Positions 26,408 through 34,521 of a stretch of DNA of 64,000 nucleotides are shown here, one piece after another. This stretch comes from an uncultured Bacteroidaceae bacterium. GTDB taxonomy: Bacteria; Bacteroidota; Bacteroidia; Bacteroidales; Bacteroidaceae. Position 1 is the first letter of the stretch. Each line of letters opens with the position of its first letter. The notes beneath the pieces were generated by a model. It searched no databases. It saw only the letters and a list, made by a program, of their open reading frames with translations, and had not been told where the DNA came from. The stretch is from assembly GCA_905233765.1 (NCBI GenBank), contig CAJOCU010000012.1:995-64994 (forward strand). The letters are read 5' to 3'. The translations under genes and the position numbers were made by a program.

Positions 26408-27403
26408 TTACTCAGCACGAAGTGTAAAGCGCTTGAAGGCAGTCACGGTGAGAGCCTTGTCAACGCTCTGGAGGTACTGAGCCACTGTCATATTCTTATC
26501 CCAGATGAACTCCTGCTCAAGCAGGCAGTTCTCCTTGAAGAACTTCTTCAGGCGACCCTGAGCAATGTTCTGAATCATCTGCTCGGGCAGGTTAGCAGCC
26601 TTCTCGGCAGCCACCTTCTCCTTGATCTCGCGAACCATCTGAGCCTGCTCGGGTGTGATCCAACCCTTAGCCATATTGCTCTCGATGTGGTCCTCGCTAT
26701 CCACGTGAGCGGGGTTGACACCTGCCTTGCGGATGGCAGCCTCAACGGCCTTAGCCACCTGCTCTTCCTTGGTCTTCTCGATGGCGACGCGGAGCTCGCT
26801 GTCGATAGTCTCCTGGGGAACAGAAGCAGCGTCAACAGCCACGGGGCTTGCACTGGCAACCTGCATAGCAACGTTCTTGCCGACAGTAGCGTCCTCAACG
26901 CACTTGTTGAGAGCAACCATCGTGCAGAGAGTGTTCTTGTTCTGGTGGTTGTAAGCTGCGATGCACTCGCCCTCAACGGTGCAATAGCCATCGAGCTCCA
27001 TCTTCTCGCCAGTGATACCGCTACGATCGACAACAGCCTCAGCAACGGTGGTGCCGTTCAGGGGCAGAGCCTTCACTTCGTCGAGAGTCTTGCAGCGAGC
27101 AGCCACAGCAGCATCAAGGATGTCCTGTGTCAGCTTCACGAAGTCGGCATTGTTAGCCACGAAGTCAGTCTCACACTTCAAGGCGATGATAGCAGCGAAG
27201 TTGCCATCTACTTTCACAAGGACGCAACCCTCGGAAGCCTCGCGGTCACTACGCTTGGCAGCAACCGCCTGACCCTTCTTGCGGATGATCTCAATAGCGG
27301 GTTCAATCTCGCCGTTGCTCTCTTCGAGAGCCTTCTTGCAGTCTGCCAGACCTGCGCCTGTCATTTCGCGCAGTTTCTGAATATCTTTGATTGATACAGC
27401 CAT
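26408..27403 (-). CDS. tsf: Translation elongation factor Ts
   Basis: The 331-residue EF-Ts is the nucleotide exchange factor of EF-Tu. The N-terminal UBA-like domain reads IQKLREMTGAGLADCKKALE (20 residues), followed by DFVANNADFVKL, the TDFVARN-like motif that contacts EF-Tu. It is somewhat longer than the 283-residue E. coli protein, as is usual for Bacteroidetes. It is the distal gene of a rplM-rpsI-rpsB-tsf run on the minus strand, about 150 bp after rpsB. Confidence 0.96.
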   Translation of the reverse strand: MAVSIKDIQKLREMTGAGLADCKKALEESNGEIEPAIEIIRKKGQAVAAKRSDREASEGCVLVKVDGNFAAIIALKCETDFVANNADFVKLTQDILDAAVAARCKTLDEVKALPLNGTTVAEAVVDRSGITGEKMELDGYCTVEGECIAAYNHQNKNTLCTMVALNKCVEDATVGKNVAMQVASASPVAVDAASVPQETIDSELRVAIEKTKEEQVAKAVEAAIRKAGVNPAHVDSEDHIESNMAKGWITPEQAQMVREIKEKVAAEKAANLPEQMIQNIAQGRLKKFFKENCLLEQEFIWDKNMTVAQYLQSVDKALTVTAFKRFTLRAE

Positions 27404-27550
27404 ATTCTTATGCGGGCTATGCCCGCAGTTTAAAGTTTAAAGTTTAATGTTTAATGTCGATTGATTTAAAGTCTAAAGTCCAAAGCTTATGAGAACATCA
27501 ACGATAGGCTGCAGCCTCATTAAACTTTAAACCTTAAACTTTAAACTAAA
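27404..27550. repeat. Inverted TTTAAAGTTTAAA microrepeats between rpsB and tsf
   Basis: The 147-bp gap contains AGTTTAAAGTTTAAAGTTTA near 27430-27452 and the complementary TAAACTTTAAACCTTAAACT near 27525-27547. These could pair into a long AT-rich hairpin in the rpsB-tsf transcript. The same microrepeat (CATTAAACTTTAAACATTAA) is in the hemW leader (32738-32770). No gene is seen here. Confidence 0.75.
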
Positions 27551-28375
27551 TTACTCCTCAGCGGGAGCCTCTTCAGCTTCAGCGGCTTCCTCAGTCTCCT
27601 CGGCGTCTTCTACACGAGCGCTCTGCTTGGGAGTTTTTTTGCCCTTCTCGTCCTTCTCCACGGCGGCCTCGGCATCAACGCGCTCAGCCTTACGCTCCTC
27701 AAGGCCTTCAGCGATGGCTGCCACACATGCATCGAGGATTACCTCAACGCTCTTGCTAGCATCGTCGTTGGCGGGAATAACGAAATCGATATTCTCAGGA
27801 TCAGAATTGGTATCAACGATACCGAACACGGGGATACCCAGACGATTGGCCTCGCGAACAGCAATCTGCTCCTTGAGAACGTCAACCACAAAGAGGGCTG
27901 CGGGCAGACGTGTGAGATCGGCCACGGAACCAAGGTTCTTCTCCAGCTTTGCACGCTGACGGCTGATCTGCAGGATCTCGCGCTTGGAGAGGTTGGAGAA
28001 TGTGCCATCTGCGGTAAGCTTGTCGATGTTTGCCATCTTCTTCACGGCCTTGCGGATAGTGGCGAAGTTGGTGAGCATGCCACCGGGCCAACGCTCGATG
28101 ACGTAGGGCATATTGATGGCCGTTGCCTTCTCGGCAATGACCGATTTGGCCTGTTTCTTAGTAGCAACGAAGAGGATCTTGCGGCCGCTCTTAGCGATAT
28201 TCTTGAGGGCCTCAGCAGCCTCGTCCACCTTCACAACAGTCTTGTGGAGGTCGATGATATGAATGCCATTCTTCTCCATGAAGATGTATGGAGCCATGGC
28301 GGGATTCCATTTACGCTTGAGGTGACCGAAGTGGCAACCTGCCTCAAGCAGTTGGTCGAAATTTGTTCTTGACAT
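27551..28375 (-). CDS. rpsB: 30S ribosomal protein S2
   Basis: The 274-residue protein begins MSRTNFDQLLEAGCHFGHLK and contains KWNPAMAPYIF and RWPGGMLTNFATIRKAV, S2 hallmarks. The C-terminal 45 residues form an acidic tail (EDAEETEEAAEAEEAPAEE) that extends beyond E. coli S2; such tails are common in Bacteroidetes. S2 binds the 30S head-body junction and, in this phylum, is linked to the unusual Shine-Dalgarno-independent initiation. It follows rpsI by 140 bp. Confidence 0.96.
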   Translation of the reverse strand: MSRTNFDQLLEAGCHFGHLKRKWNPAMAPYIFMEKNGIHIIDLHKTVVKVDEAAEALKNIAKSGRKILFVATKKQAKSVIAEKATAINMPYVIERWPGGMLTNFATIRKAVKKMANIDKLTADGTFSNLSKREILQISRQRAKLEKNLGSVADLTRLPAALFVVDVLKEQIAVREANRLGIPVFGIVDTNSDPENIDFVIPANDDASKSVEVILDACVAAIAEGLEERKAERVDAEAAVEKDEKGKKTPKQSARVEDAEETEEAAEAEEAPAEE

Positions 28376-28515
28376 AATAGATAATAAACTGTTTACTTTC
28401 TTTTGGGTTATTTGTTAACCAACCATGCGGTAGGCTTCCCGTTTAACGTTTAAGTGTCCGCACAGTTTAGATACTAAACGCAATTTATGCAGCCCAGCAA
28501 ACTGGAGCCGATATA

Positions 28516-28902
28516 TTAACGTTTGCTGAACTGGAAGCGACGACGTGCTTTGGGCTGTCCGGGCTTCTTACGCTCAACCTCACGGGAGTCGCGAGTCATG
28601 AAACCTTCAGCACGGAGGGCCTTCTTGTCTTCCTCGTTAATCTTGACGAGTGCGCGGGCGATAGCGAGGCGGAGAGCCTGGCTCTGACCGGTATAGCCGC
28701 CACCAAAGAGGTTGACTTTGATGTCATATTTTTCAGCTACATCAAGCAGGTTCAGAGGCTGCTTTACGACGAACTGCAGGATAGTGCTGGGGAAGTATTC
28801 CGTCAGGTCCTTCTTGTTGATGGTAATCTTACCAGTGCCCTCTGTCACATAAACTCGGGCGACGGCGCTCTTACGGCGACCTAATGCATTAACTACTGCC
28901 AT
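28516..28902 (-). CDS. rpsI: 30S ribosomal protein S9
   Basis: The 128-residue protein begins MAVVNALGRRKSAVARVYV and ends GQPKARRRFQFSKR, the basic tail that reaches the P-site tRNA. It is six bases downstream of rplM, the usual L13-S9 pair. Confidence 0.97.
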   Translation of the reverse strand: MAVVNALGRRKSAVARVYVTEGTGKITINKKDLTEYFPSTILQFVVKQPLNLLDVAEKYDIKVNLFGGGYTGQSQALRLAIARALVKINEEDKKALRAEGFMTRDSREVERKKPGQPKARRRFQFSKR

Positions 28903-28908
28903 TTCTGT

Positions 28909-29370
28909 TTATTTGTAGAGGTTAATATCAATGGCCTTGGGGCTTTGTGCCTCGTGCTTGTGCTCCGGACCTTCATAGATATAGAGGTTCGTGATCAGGC
29001 GATTGGCCAGTTTGTTCTTGGGGAGCATTCCCTTCACGACACGGCGCAAGAGTTTCTCGTAGCCGTTGGGCTTAGCGATGATATCAGCAGGGGTGCTGGC
29101 TTTCTGACCGCCGGGATACATGCTATAGCGGAGATAGACCCTATCGGTCATCTTCTTACCTGTGAGCTGAATCTTGTCAGCGTTCACGATGATAACGTTG
29201 TCACCACAATCAACGTGGGGAGTAAAGCTAGGCTTGTACTTGCCACGGAGGAGTTTCGCCACTTTGGTAGCGAGGCGACCGAGCACCTGGTCTGTTGCAT
29301 CCACAACGACCCACTCTTTCTGTGCTGTCACCTTGTTGACAGAAATGGTCTTGTAACTTAAAGTGTCCAT
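28909..29370 (-). CDS. rplM: 50S ribosomal protein L13
   Basis: The 153-residue protein contains WVVVDATDQVLGRLATKVA near its start and RMLPKNKLANR-like GMLPKNKLANRLITNLYIYEG near its end, both typical of L13. It is the first gene of the L13-S9-S2-EF-Ts run and is preceded by a long untranslated leader. Confidence 0.97.
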   Translation of the reverse strand: MDTLSYKTISVNKVTAQKEWVVVDATDQVLGRLATKVAKLLRGKYKPSFTPHVDCGDNVIIVNADKIQLTGKKMTDRVYLRYSMYPGGQKASTPADIIAKPNGYEKLLRRVVKGMLPKNKLANRLITNLYIYEGPEHKHEAQSPKAIDINLYK

Positions 29371-29546
29371 TCTTCGTTGATAAATAATTTTTTACTACTA
29401 ATGTTGTCGTTTTGACCGTCAGCGACGGCCGTTCAGTGGTTTCTGCGATTCACTAACCGCTCTCCCAGGCCAATGAGAAAAGCTATTAACACGCAGATTG
29501 TGAGCCGCTTAAGCGACTCCCTGATAATAATCGGCTTGCAAAGGTA
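29371..29546 (-). promoter_or_regulatory. rplM promoter and 160-nt leader (candidate L13 autoregulatory leader)
   Basis: TACCTTTG on the minus strand (plus-strand CAAAGGTA at 29539-29546) is the promoter. The transcript would run about 160 nt before the rplM ATG. Two clear hairpins are visible: GAGTCGC/GCGGCTC around TTAA (about 29506-29523) and CCGTC/GACGG (about 29417-29430). A ribosomal leader named L13-Bacteroidia has been described in this class; a covariance search would be needed to assign this one. Confidence 0.55.
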
Positions 29547-29612
29547 CGACTTTTTCTTCATTCGCCAAGCATTTTTCACACTTTTTTTATACCACAAGTC
29601 GCAAATAATGTC

Positions 29613-29620
29613 TACCTTTG
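29613..29620 (+). promoter_or_regulatory. -7 promoter of the DUF4827 gene
   Basis: TACCTTTG, 41 bases before the ATG at 29662. It excludes the upstream in-frame starts at 29473 and 29608. Confidence 0.75.
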
Positions 29621-29661
29621 CGGCCGATTTACAAGTCAAAAGAAGAAAAATTGAAAGTTGC

Positions 29662-30363
29662 ATGCAAAGCAAGTTATCACTTAGTCGCCATACCTTATAT
29701 ATTATTGCAGCTGCACTGCTATTATCCATTTCGTGCAAAAATGATGAGACTTACGCAGAGCAGAAGGAAAAGGAGCGTAACGCCATCAGCCATTTTGTCA
29801 GCAGCGACATCACCATCCGCGACCGCGAGGGGAACCCACTCATCTACGTTGGACGGATGAATGTCATCAGCGAGGACCAGTTCAAGGCGCAGAACGAAAT
29901 GACCGACATCACGAAGAACGAATATGTGATGTTCGGAAACTCGGGTGTTTATATGCAGATCGTGCGCGAAGGCGTTGGCAACCGCTTGGAACCAGGCCAG
30001 AGTAAACAAGTGATAGCCCGCTACACGGAGTTCAACATACTCAGGGACTCCGTACAGAGCTCCAACGAAACGCTCTATTATAATACCACCCCCGATATCA
30101 TCGACATTTCCAACACCTACGGCACCTACACCGCTTCCTTTAATATTGACGATGGCGGTGGCGCCATGTATCGTCTCTATGGTTCCACCAGTGTTCCCAA
30201 GGGCTGGCTGGTACCCTTTGACTACATCCGCCTAGGGCGCCAAAGTTCAGAGCAGCAGGTAGCAAAGGTACGTCTTATCGTGCCCCACTCCCAAGGTCAC
30301 AGCGACGCCTCCAGCAATGTCTATCCCTGCTTCTACGAAATAACCTTCCAGGAAATGCGATAA
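29662..30363 (+). CDS. DUF4827 lipoprotein
   Basis: From 29662 the 233-residue product has a type II signal peptide (MQSKLSLSRHTLYIIAAALL, then LSISC) with the lipidated Cys at residue 25. The mature part matches the DUF4827 pattern: ETYAEQKEKERNAISHFV, GVYMQIVREGVGN, then VPKGWLVPFDYIRLGR and RLIVPHSQGHSDASSNVYPC. This family has FKBP/peptidyl-prolyl isomerase-like character but no proven activity. It should be anchored in the periplasm. It has its own promoter and terminator. Confidence 0.85.
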   Translation: MQSKLSLSRHTLYIIAAALLLSISCKNDETYAEQKEKERNAISHFVSSDITIRDREGNPLIYVGRMNVISEDQFKAQNEMTDITKNEYVMFGNSGVYMQIVREGVGNRLEPGQSKQVIARYTEFNILRDSVQSSNETLYYNTTPDIIDISNTYGTYTASFNIDDGGGAMYRLYGSTSVPKGWLVPFDYIRLGRQSSEQQVAKVRLIVPHSQGHSDASSNVYPCFYEITFQEMR

Positions 30364-30376
30364 AAAAAGGATAAAG

Positions 30377-30406
30377 AAAAAGCCCCGCCGATTGGCGGGG
30401 CTTTTT
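30377..30406. terminator. Bidirectional terminator
   Basis: A perfect 13-bp stem AAAAAGCCCCGCC/GGCGGGGCTTTTT with loop GATT serves the DUF4827 gene on the plus strand and the EF-G2 gene on the minus strand. Confidence 0.93.
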
Positions 30407-30416
30407 CGTATCGCTC

Positions 30417-32559
30417 TTAGTCTTGATCTTTCTGTGACTCCTCGAATTCCTTCTGGAGTTTCTGCTGCACGTCGATGGGCACGAGCTCGTAGCTGGCGAA
30501 CTTCATCACGAAGCTGGCGCGGCCACCAGTGATGGAGCTGAGCGCCGTGCTGTAGCTGGACATTTCCTTGAGAGGCACCTTGGCGGTGAGCTTCTCATAG
30601 CCACTCTCAGAGGTCATACCCATAATCATACCGCGACGACCCTGAAGGTCTGACATCACGTCGCCCATCTTGTCACTGGGCACGAAGACATCGACATCAT
30701 AGATGGGCTCCAGCAACTTCGGGCCGGCCTCCTTGAAGGCCATGCTGAAGGCGTTGCGGCCCGCCAGCATGAAGGAGAGCTCATTGGAATCCACGGGGTG
30801 CATCTTACCATCATAAACAATCACACGCACGTCGCGGGCATAGGAACCTGTGAGCGGGCCCTGTTCCATCTTAGCCATAATACCCTTCAGGATAGCAGGC
30901 ATAAAGCGTGCGTCGATAGCGCCACCAACGACACTGTTGATGAAGACGAGCTTGCCGCCCCATTCCAGATTGATGACCTCCTCGCTCTTAGCGTTGATGC
31001 GGAACTCCTGACCACCGAAGCGATAGACCTCGCTAACGGGCTGACCGTCAGCATAGGGTTCCACGATGAGATGGACCTCTCCAAACTGACCGGCACCGCC
31101 AGACTGTTTCTTATGACGATAATCCGCGCGAGCGGCCTTCGTGATGGTCTCGCGATAGGGGATGCGGGGCTCGTCGAATACAATCTGGATCTTATCGTTG
31201 TTCTCTATACGCCACTTCAGCGTACGCAGGTGGAACTCACCCTGACCCTTCACCAGAATCTGACGCAATTCCTTCGACTGCTCAATCATCCATGTGGGAT
31301 CTTCCTGACTCATGCGCTGCAGGACGTTCATCATCTTCTCCGTCTCGGCCTCGTTAGCTGCACGGATAGCACGGATGTACTTGGGTTCCGGATATTTGAT
31401 AAAGGCGAAGCGGTTGTCGCAATCCTTTCCGTTGAGGGTGTTTCCCGTCTTCACGTCCTTCAGTTTCACGGAGCAGCCGATATCACCGGCTACCAGCTCG
31501 CTGACCTTCGTGCGGTTGGCACCTGCGCAGACGAAGAGCTGTGCGATACGCTCCTTGGAGCCACGATCAGAATTCGTCAGGTCGTCGCCTTCGCGCACGA
31601 CACCGCTCATCACCTTGAAATATTGCACCTCACCAATGTGCGGCTCAACTGCAGTCTTGAAGAAATAGAGGCTGGTGGGGCCGTTTGCGTCGCACTTCAC
31701 CTCCTCACCGCGTGTATTGTGAACGGCAGGCATCTGGTCCACGAAAGGTACGACATTGCCCAGGAACTCCATCAGGCGACGAACACCCATGTCCTTGCCT
31801 GCACAAACGCAGAACACCGGGTACATGCCGCGGCTGGCCAGACCAGCACGGATACCGTCGCGCATCTCATCCTCGCTGAGCTCTTCGGTCTCAAAGAACT
31901 TCTCCATCAAGGTCTCGTCGTGCTCGGCAGCAGCCTCCACGAGGGCCTTGTGCATCTCCATGGCCTTGTCCATCTGGTCGGCTGGGATGTCCTCGATGAT
32001 GGGAGCACCACCTTCGGGCTTCCAAGAGTATTTCTTCATCAACAGCACATCAATGAGTGCGTTGAAGTCCGGACCGGTCTTGATGGGGTACTGCACGGGC
32101 ACAACCTTTGAGCCGTAGATGCTCTGCAGCTGCTCCAGCACCTGATCATAGTCACATTCGTCGTCGAGGCGGTTCACCAGGAAGATAACGGGCTTTTGCA
32201 TCTTCTCGGTCAGGCGGAAGTGATTCTGCGTTGCCACTTCGGGGCCCGTCTGTCCGTTGATGAGAATCACCGTCGTATCCGTGACGCCCATAGCGGTCAG
32301 GGCAGCGCCAGCGAAGTCATCGGAGCCCGGGCAGTCGATGATGTTCAGCTTCTTGTTGTTCCACTCCACATGGAAGGGCGTGGCAAAGACCGAGTAGCCA
32401 TACTCCTGCTCCACGGGCGGTGTTCTTCTGTGTGATGCGTCCGCGACGCGAGATGATGCCGCTCTCGTAGAGCAGCGCTTCGGTGAGGGTGGTCTTACCA
32501 GCCCCGTCACTGCCAAGCAAGGCAATGTTCTTGATTTCTTTCGTCTGATAGGTTTTCAT
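30417..32559 (-). pseudogene. EF-G paralogue (EF-G2 type), frameshifted in the G domain
   Basis: Translation from 32559 gives MKTYQTKEIKNIALLGSDGA with GKTT, the P loop, up to GRITQKNT. The rest of the protein, from PVEQEYGYSVFATPFHVEW to the C-terminus, is in another frame that ends at 30417. The total of 2143 nt plus 14 would encode 718 residues, the length I know for Bacteroides EF-G2. The usual VSDYF between KNT and PVEQEYG is missing, which fits a 14-nt deletion at about 32418. The G3 motif reads DCPGSDDF instead of DTPGHVDF, so the catalytic His is absent, as in the GTPase-deficient EF-G2 of gut Bacteroides. Domains II-V (RHKKQSGGAGQFGEV and more) are intact. Either a sequence error or a true loss. 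Confidence 0.85.
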
Positions 32560-32712
32560 AGACGGTAAAATATTTAGTTTTAGTTTATAAGAATCCTTTT
32601 CAGGGAACCCTCAGAAGCACTCCTTGGGCTCATTTCCCACAAAAACGTGCGCAAGTTAGCAATAAATATTCAAACTCCGCTCATCTTTTGACCTTTTTTA
32701 GCGAAAAACATG

Positions 32713-32720
32713 TAACTTTG
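32713..32720 (+). promoter_or_regulatory. -7 promoter of hemW
   Basis: TAACTTTG, followed by a leader with the AT-rich microrepeat ATTAAACTTTAAAC in tandem (32738-32770). The TTG start of hemW is 58 bases downstream. Confidence 0.65.
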
Positions 32721-32777
32721 CACCGTTGAACCCCTAACATTAAACTTTAAACATTAAACTTTAAACTATAAAGAGCC

Positions 32778-33920
32778 TTGCAGGGTCTTTATCTTCATAT
32801 CCCCTTCTGTCGCTCCCGCTGCGCCTACTGCGACTTTTTCTCCACCACTCGCGAGACGGAGATGGATCGCTACGTCCAGGCCCTTTGCCTTGAGATAAAA
32901 GCCCGGAGCAACGAACAGCCGTTCACGCGCGTACATACAATATATATAGGTGGTGGCACGCCCTCACTCCTCTCCCCCACTCTCTTGCGCCAGATTCTTG
33001 ACTGCATCTATGCCTACTACGATGTAGATGCTGATGCCGAGGTGACGATGGAGATGAATCCCGATGATTCTGTTCAGCTCGGGCTACTGCCCGAGCTGAA
33101 CAGAGCCTCCCTCGGCATCCAGGCCTTCGACGACACGCTCCTGCGCCTCATCCGCCGTCGCCACGACAGTGCCACAGCCATCCGCGCCGTCGAGACCCTG
33201 CAGGCCGGCGGCATCCGCAACATCAGCATCGACCTCATCTACGGCCTTCCCGGACAGACCCTCGCGCAGTGGAACCACGACCTCGACATCGCCTTCTCCC
33301 TCGGCGTCCAGCACCTCTCCGCCTATGCCCTCAGCTATGAGGACGGAACGGCCTTGACACGTTGGCGCGATGAAGGGCACATCCATGAAGTCCCCGAAGA
33401 GGTCTCTGTTGAGATGTACCAGCACCTCTGCCAGCGTGCCCGCGAGGCTGGCTTCGAGCACTACGAGATCTCCAACTTCGCCCTCCCTGGCTACCACTCC
33501 CGCCACAACAGCAGCTACTGGACTGGTGCCCCCTACCTCGGCTTCGGTCCCGGCGCCCACAGCTTCGACGGTCTCCGCACCCGCCGTGCCAACCACCCCA
33601 ACCTCACCGTCTACCTTCATTATTGGCTCCATGAGACCAATGAGTCCAAAGAATTCCATGAGCCCTATTGGACCCATGAGTCCCTTTCAGACACCGCTCT
33701 CTTCAACGAAGCCGTCATGTGCGGCCTCCGCACCGCCCGCGGCATCGATCTCAAAGCCCTCGCTAAGCGCTTCGGCCAACCCGCACTCGACAACCTCCTC
33801 CACATGGCCTCCCCCCATCTATGCGCCGGCCGACTCATCCAAAAGGCCCATCACCTCCGCCTCGCCGAACACGCCCTCATGGTCTCCGACGACATCATGA
33901 GCGACCTCATTTCTCTTTGA
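32778..33920 (+). CDS. hemW: Radical SAM heme chaperone HemW
   Basis: The frame closes at a TAA (32769-32771), so the TTG at 32778 is the only available start. The protein then begins (M)QGLYLHIPFCRSRCAYCDF, with the CxxxCxxC radical SAM cluster at about residues 11-18. Other family motifs are YIGGGTPSLLSP, EMNPDD, SLGIQAFDD, IDLIYGLPGQT and the C-terminal FNEAVMCGLRT. HemW is a heme-binding protein related to HemN but lacks coproporphyrinogen oxidase activity. At residues 281-302 the sequence WLHETNESKEFHEPYWTHES looks like a translated ATGAGTCC-type microrepeat. Confidence 0.92.
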   Translation: MQGLYLHIPFCRSRCAYCDFFSTTRETEMDRYVQALCLEIKARSNEQPFTRVHTIYIGGGTPSLLSPTLLRQILDCIYAYYDVDADAEVTMEMNPDDSVQLGLLPELNRASLGIQAFDDTLLRLIRRRHDSATAIRAVETLQAGGIRNISIDLIYGLPGQTLAQWNHDLDIAFSLGVQHLSAYALSYEDGTALTRWRDEGHIHEVPEEVSVEMYQHLCQRAREAGFEHYEISNFALPGYHSRHNSSYWTGAPYLGFGPGAHSFDGLRTRRANHPNLTVYLHYWLHETNESKEFHEPYWTHESLSDTALFNEAVMCGLRTARGIDLKALAKRFGQPALDNLLHMASPHLCAGRLIQKAHHLRLAEHALMVSDDIMSDLISL

Positions 33921-33968
33921 CAGCTCGCCCACAAAATCCATCATAATCGCAATAAATCCTTGATTCTT

Positions 33969-33999
33969 TTGGCTGATTCGCAAAACATTCCTATTTTTG
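33969..33999 (+). promoter_or_regulatory. Promoter with extended -33 element
   Basis: TTGGCTGATTC at 33969-33979 and TATTTTTG at 33992-33999, 23 bases from TTG to TA. The extended -33 form recurs at 41720, 55753 and 59472. Confidence 0.7.
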
Positions 34000-34079
34000 T
34001 GGCGTGAAACCGAAAGAACTCCAAGAATAATGCCAAAGATTCTTCTATACATTACCGCTAAAAGTAAAAAAATAGAATT

Positions 34080-34349
34080 ATGTATAAGACAGAAGGATAT
34101 TGGAATGTGACGCCTCGCATTAAGTCGTTATCGTTCCCCAAGCGTGGCAAGTTTCAGGTTGATCTCCAAGACGGCCGCTCTATCATCATGCCTATATCTG
34201 TGTTCCCCAGCATGAAGAAAGTGCCCATGAAGGAACGCCCTAATTGGTATCTACTGGGAGGTGGCGTCACTTGGGATTCCTGTTCCGAGGTCATTCATAT
34301 AGAGCAGATTTTAGGCAACTACCAGAACTATGCTCATGAAATAGCATAA
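34080..34349 (+). CDS. DUF2442 domain protein
   Basis: This 89-residue protein has the DUF2442 layout: a strand with FPKRGKFQVDLQDGRSIIMP, then VFPSMKKVPMKERPNWYLLG and GGVTWDSCSEVIHIEQIL. Members are small and often sit beside DUF4160 as a possible toxin-antitoxin pair or beside mobile genes; no partner is seen here. It has its own promoter. Confidence 0.8.
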   Translation: MYKTEGYWNVTPRIKSLSFPKRGKFQVDLQDGRSIIMPISVFPSMKKVPMKERPNWYLLGGGVTWDSCSEVIHIEQILGNYQNYAHEIA

Positions 34350-34521
34350 ACTATAAACTCTTAAACTTTTAAACCCTTCAATAGACTCGACATACAGACA
34401 GAAGCGTCCGCTTAGATTCTTGTTCTTGAAATTCGCCAAATTAAAAGAACCCACAAGAGTAAAAGCACGGATGCTCACGCCGATGGCGTGGGCTTTTACG
34501 AATAAACAAAACATCAACGAT
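34350..34521 (+). other. Leader region ahead of the 34522 gene
   Basis: The 172-bp gap has a short hairpin CACGCC/GGCGTG (about 34478-34492) inside the longer imperfect pairing AAAAGCACGG...GGGCTTTTA. It could be an attenuator or an upstream terminator. No consensus -7 element is obvious. Confidence 0.4.

Noticed and set aside
26363..27394. A 343-codon open frame antisense to tsf
   Set aside because: It is an exact shadow of the conserved EF-Ts gene with a Leu/His/Ser-biased sequence and no recognisable motif.
30798..32111. A 437-codon open frame antisense to EF-G2
   Set aside because: Shadow of a conserved translation factor; no start context or family signature.
32412..32424. Programmed frameshift in EF-G2
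   Set aside because: No heptanucleotide slip site is seen, and five conserved residues are missing; a 14-nt loss restores both frame and normal length.
34420..34521. N-terminal extension of the 34522 protein to an ATG at 34420
   Set aside because: The extension would precede and block the signal peptide, and it spans a leader hairpin.
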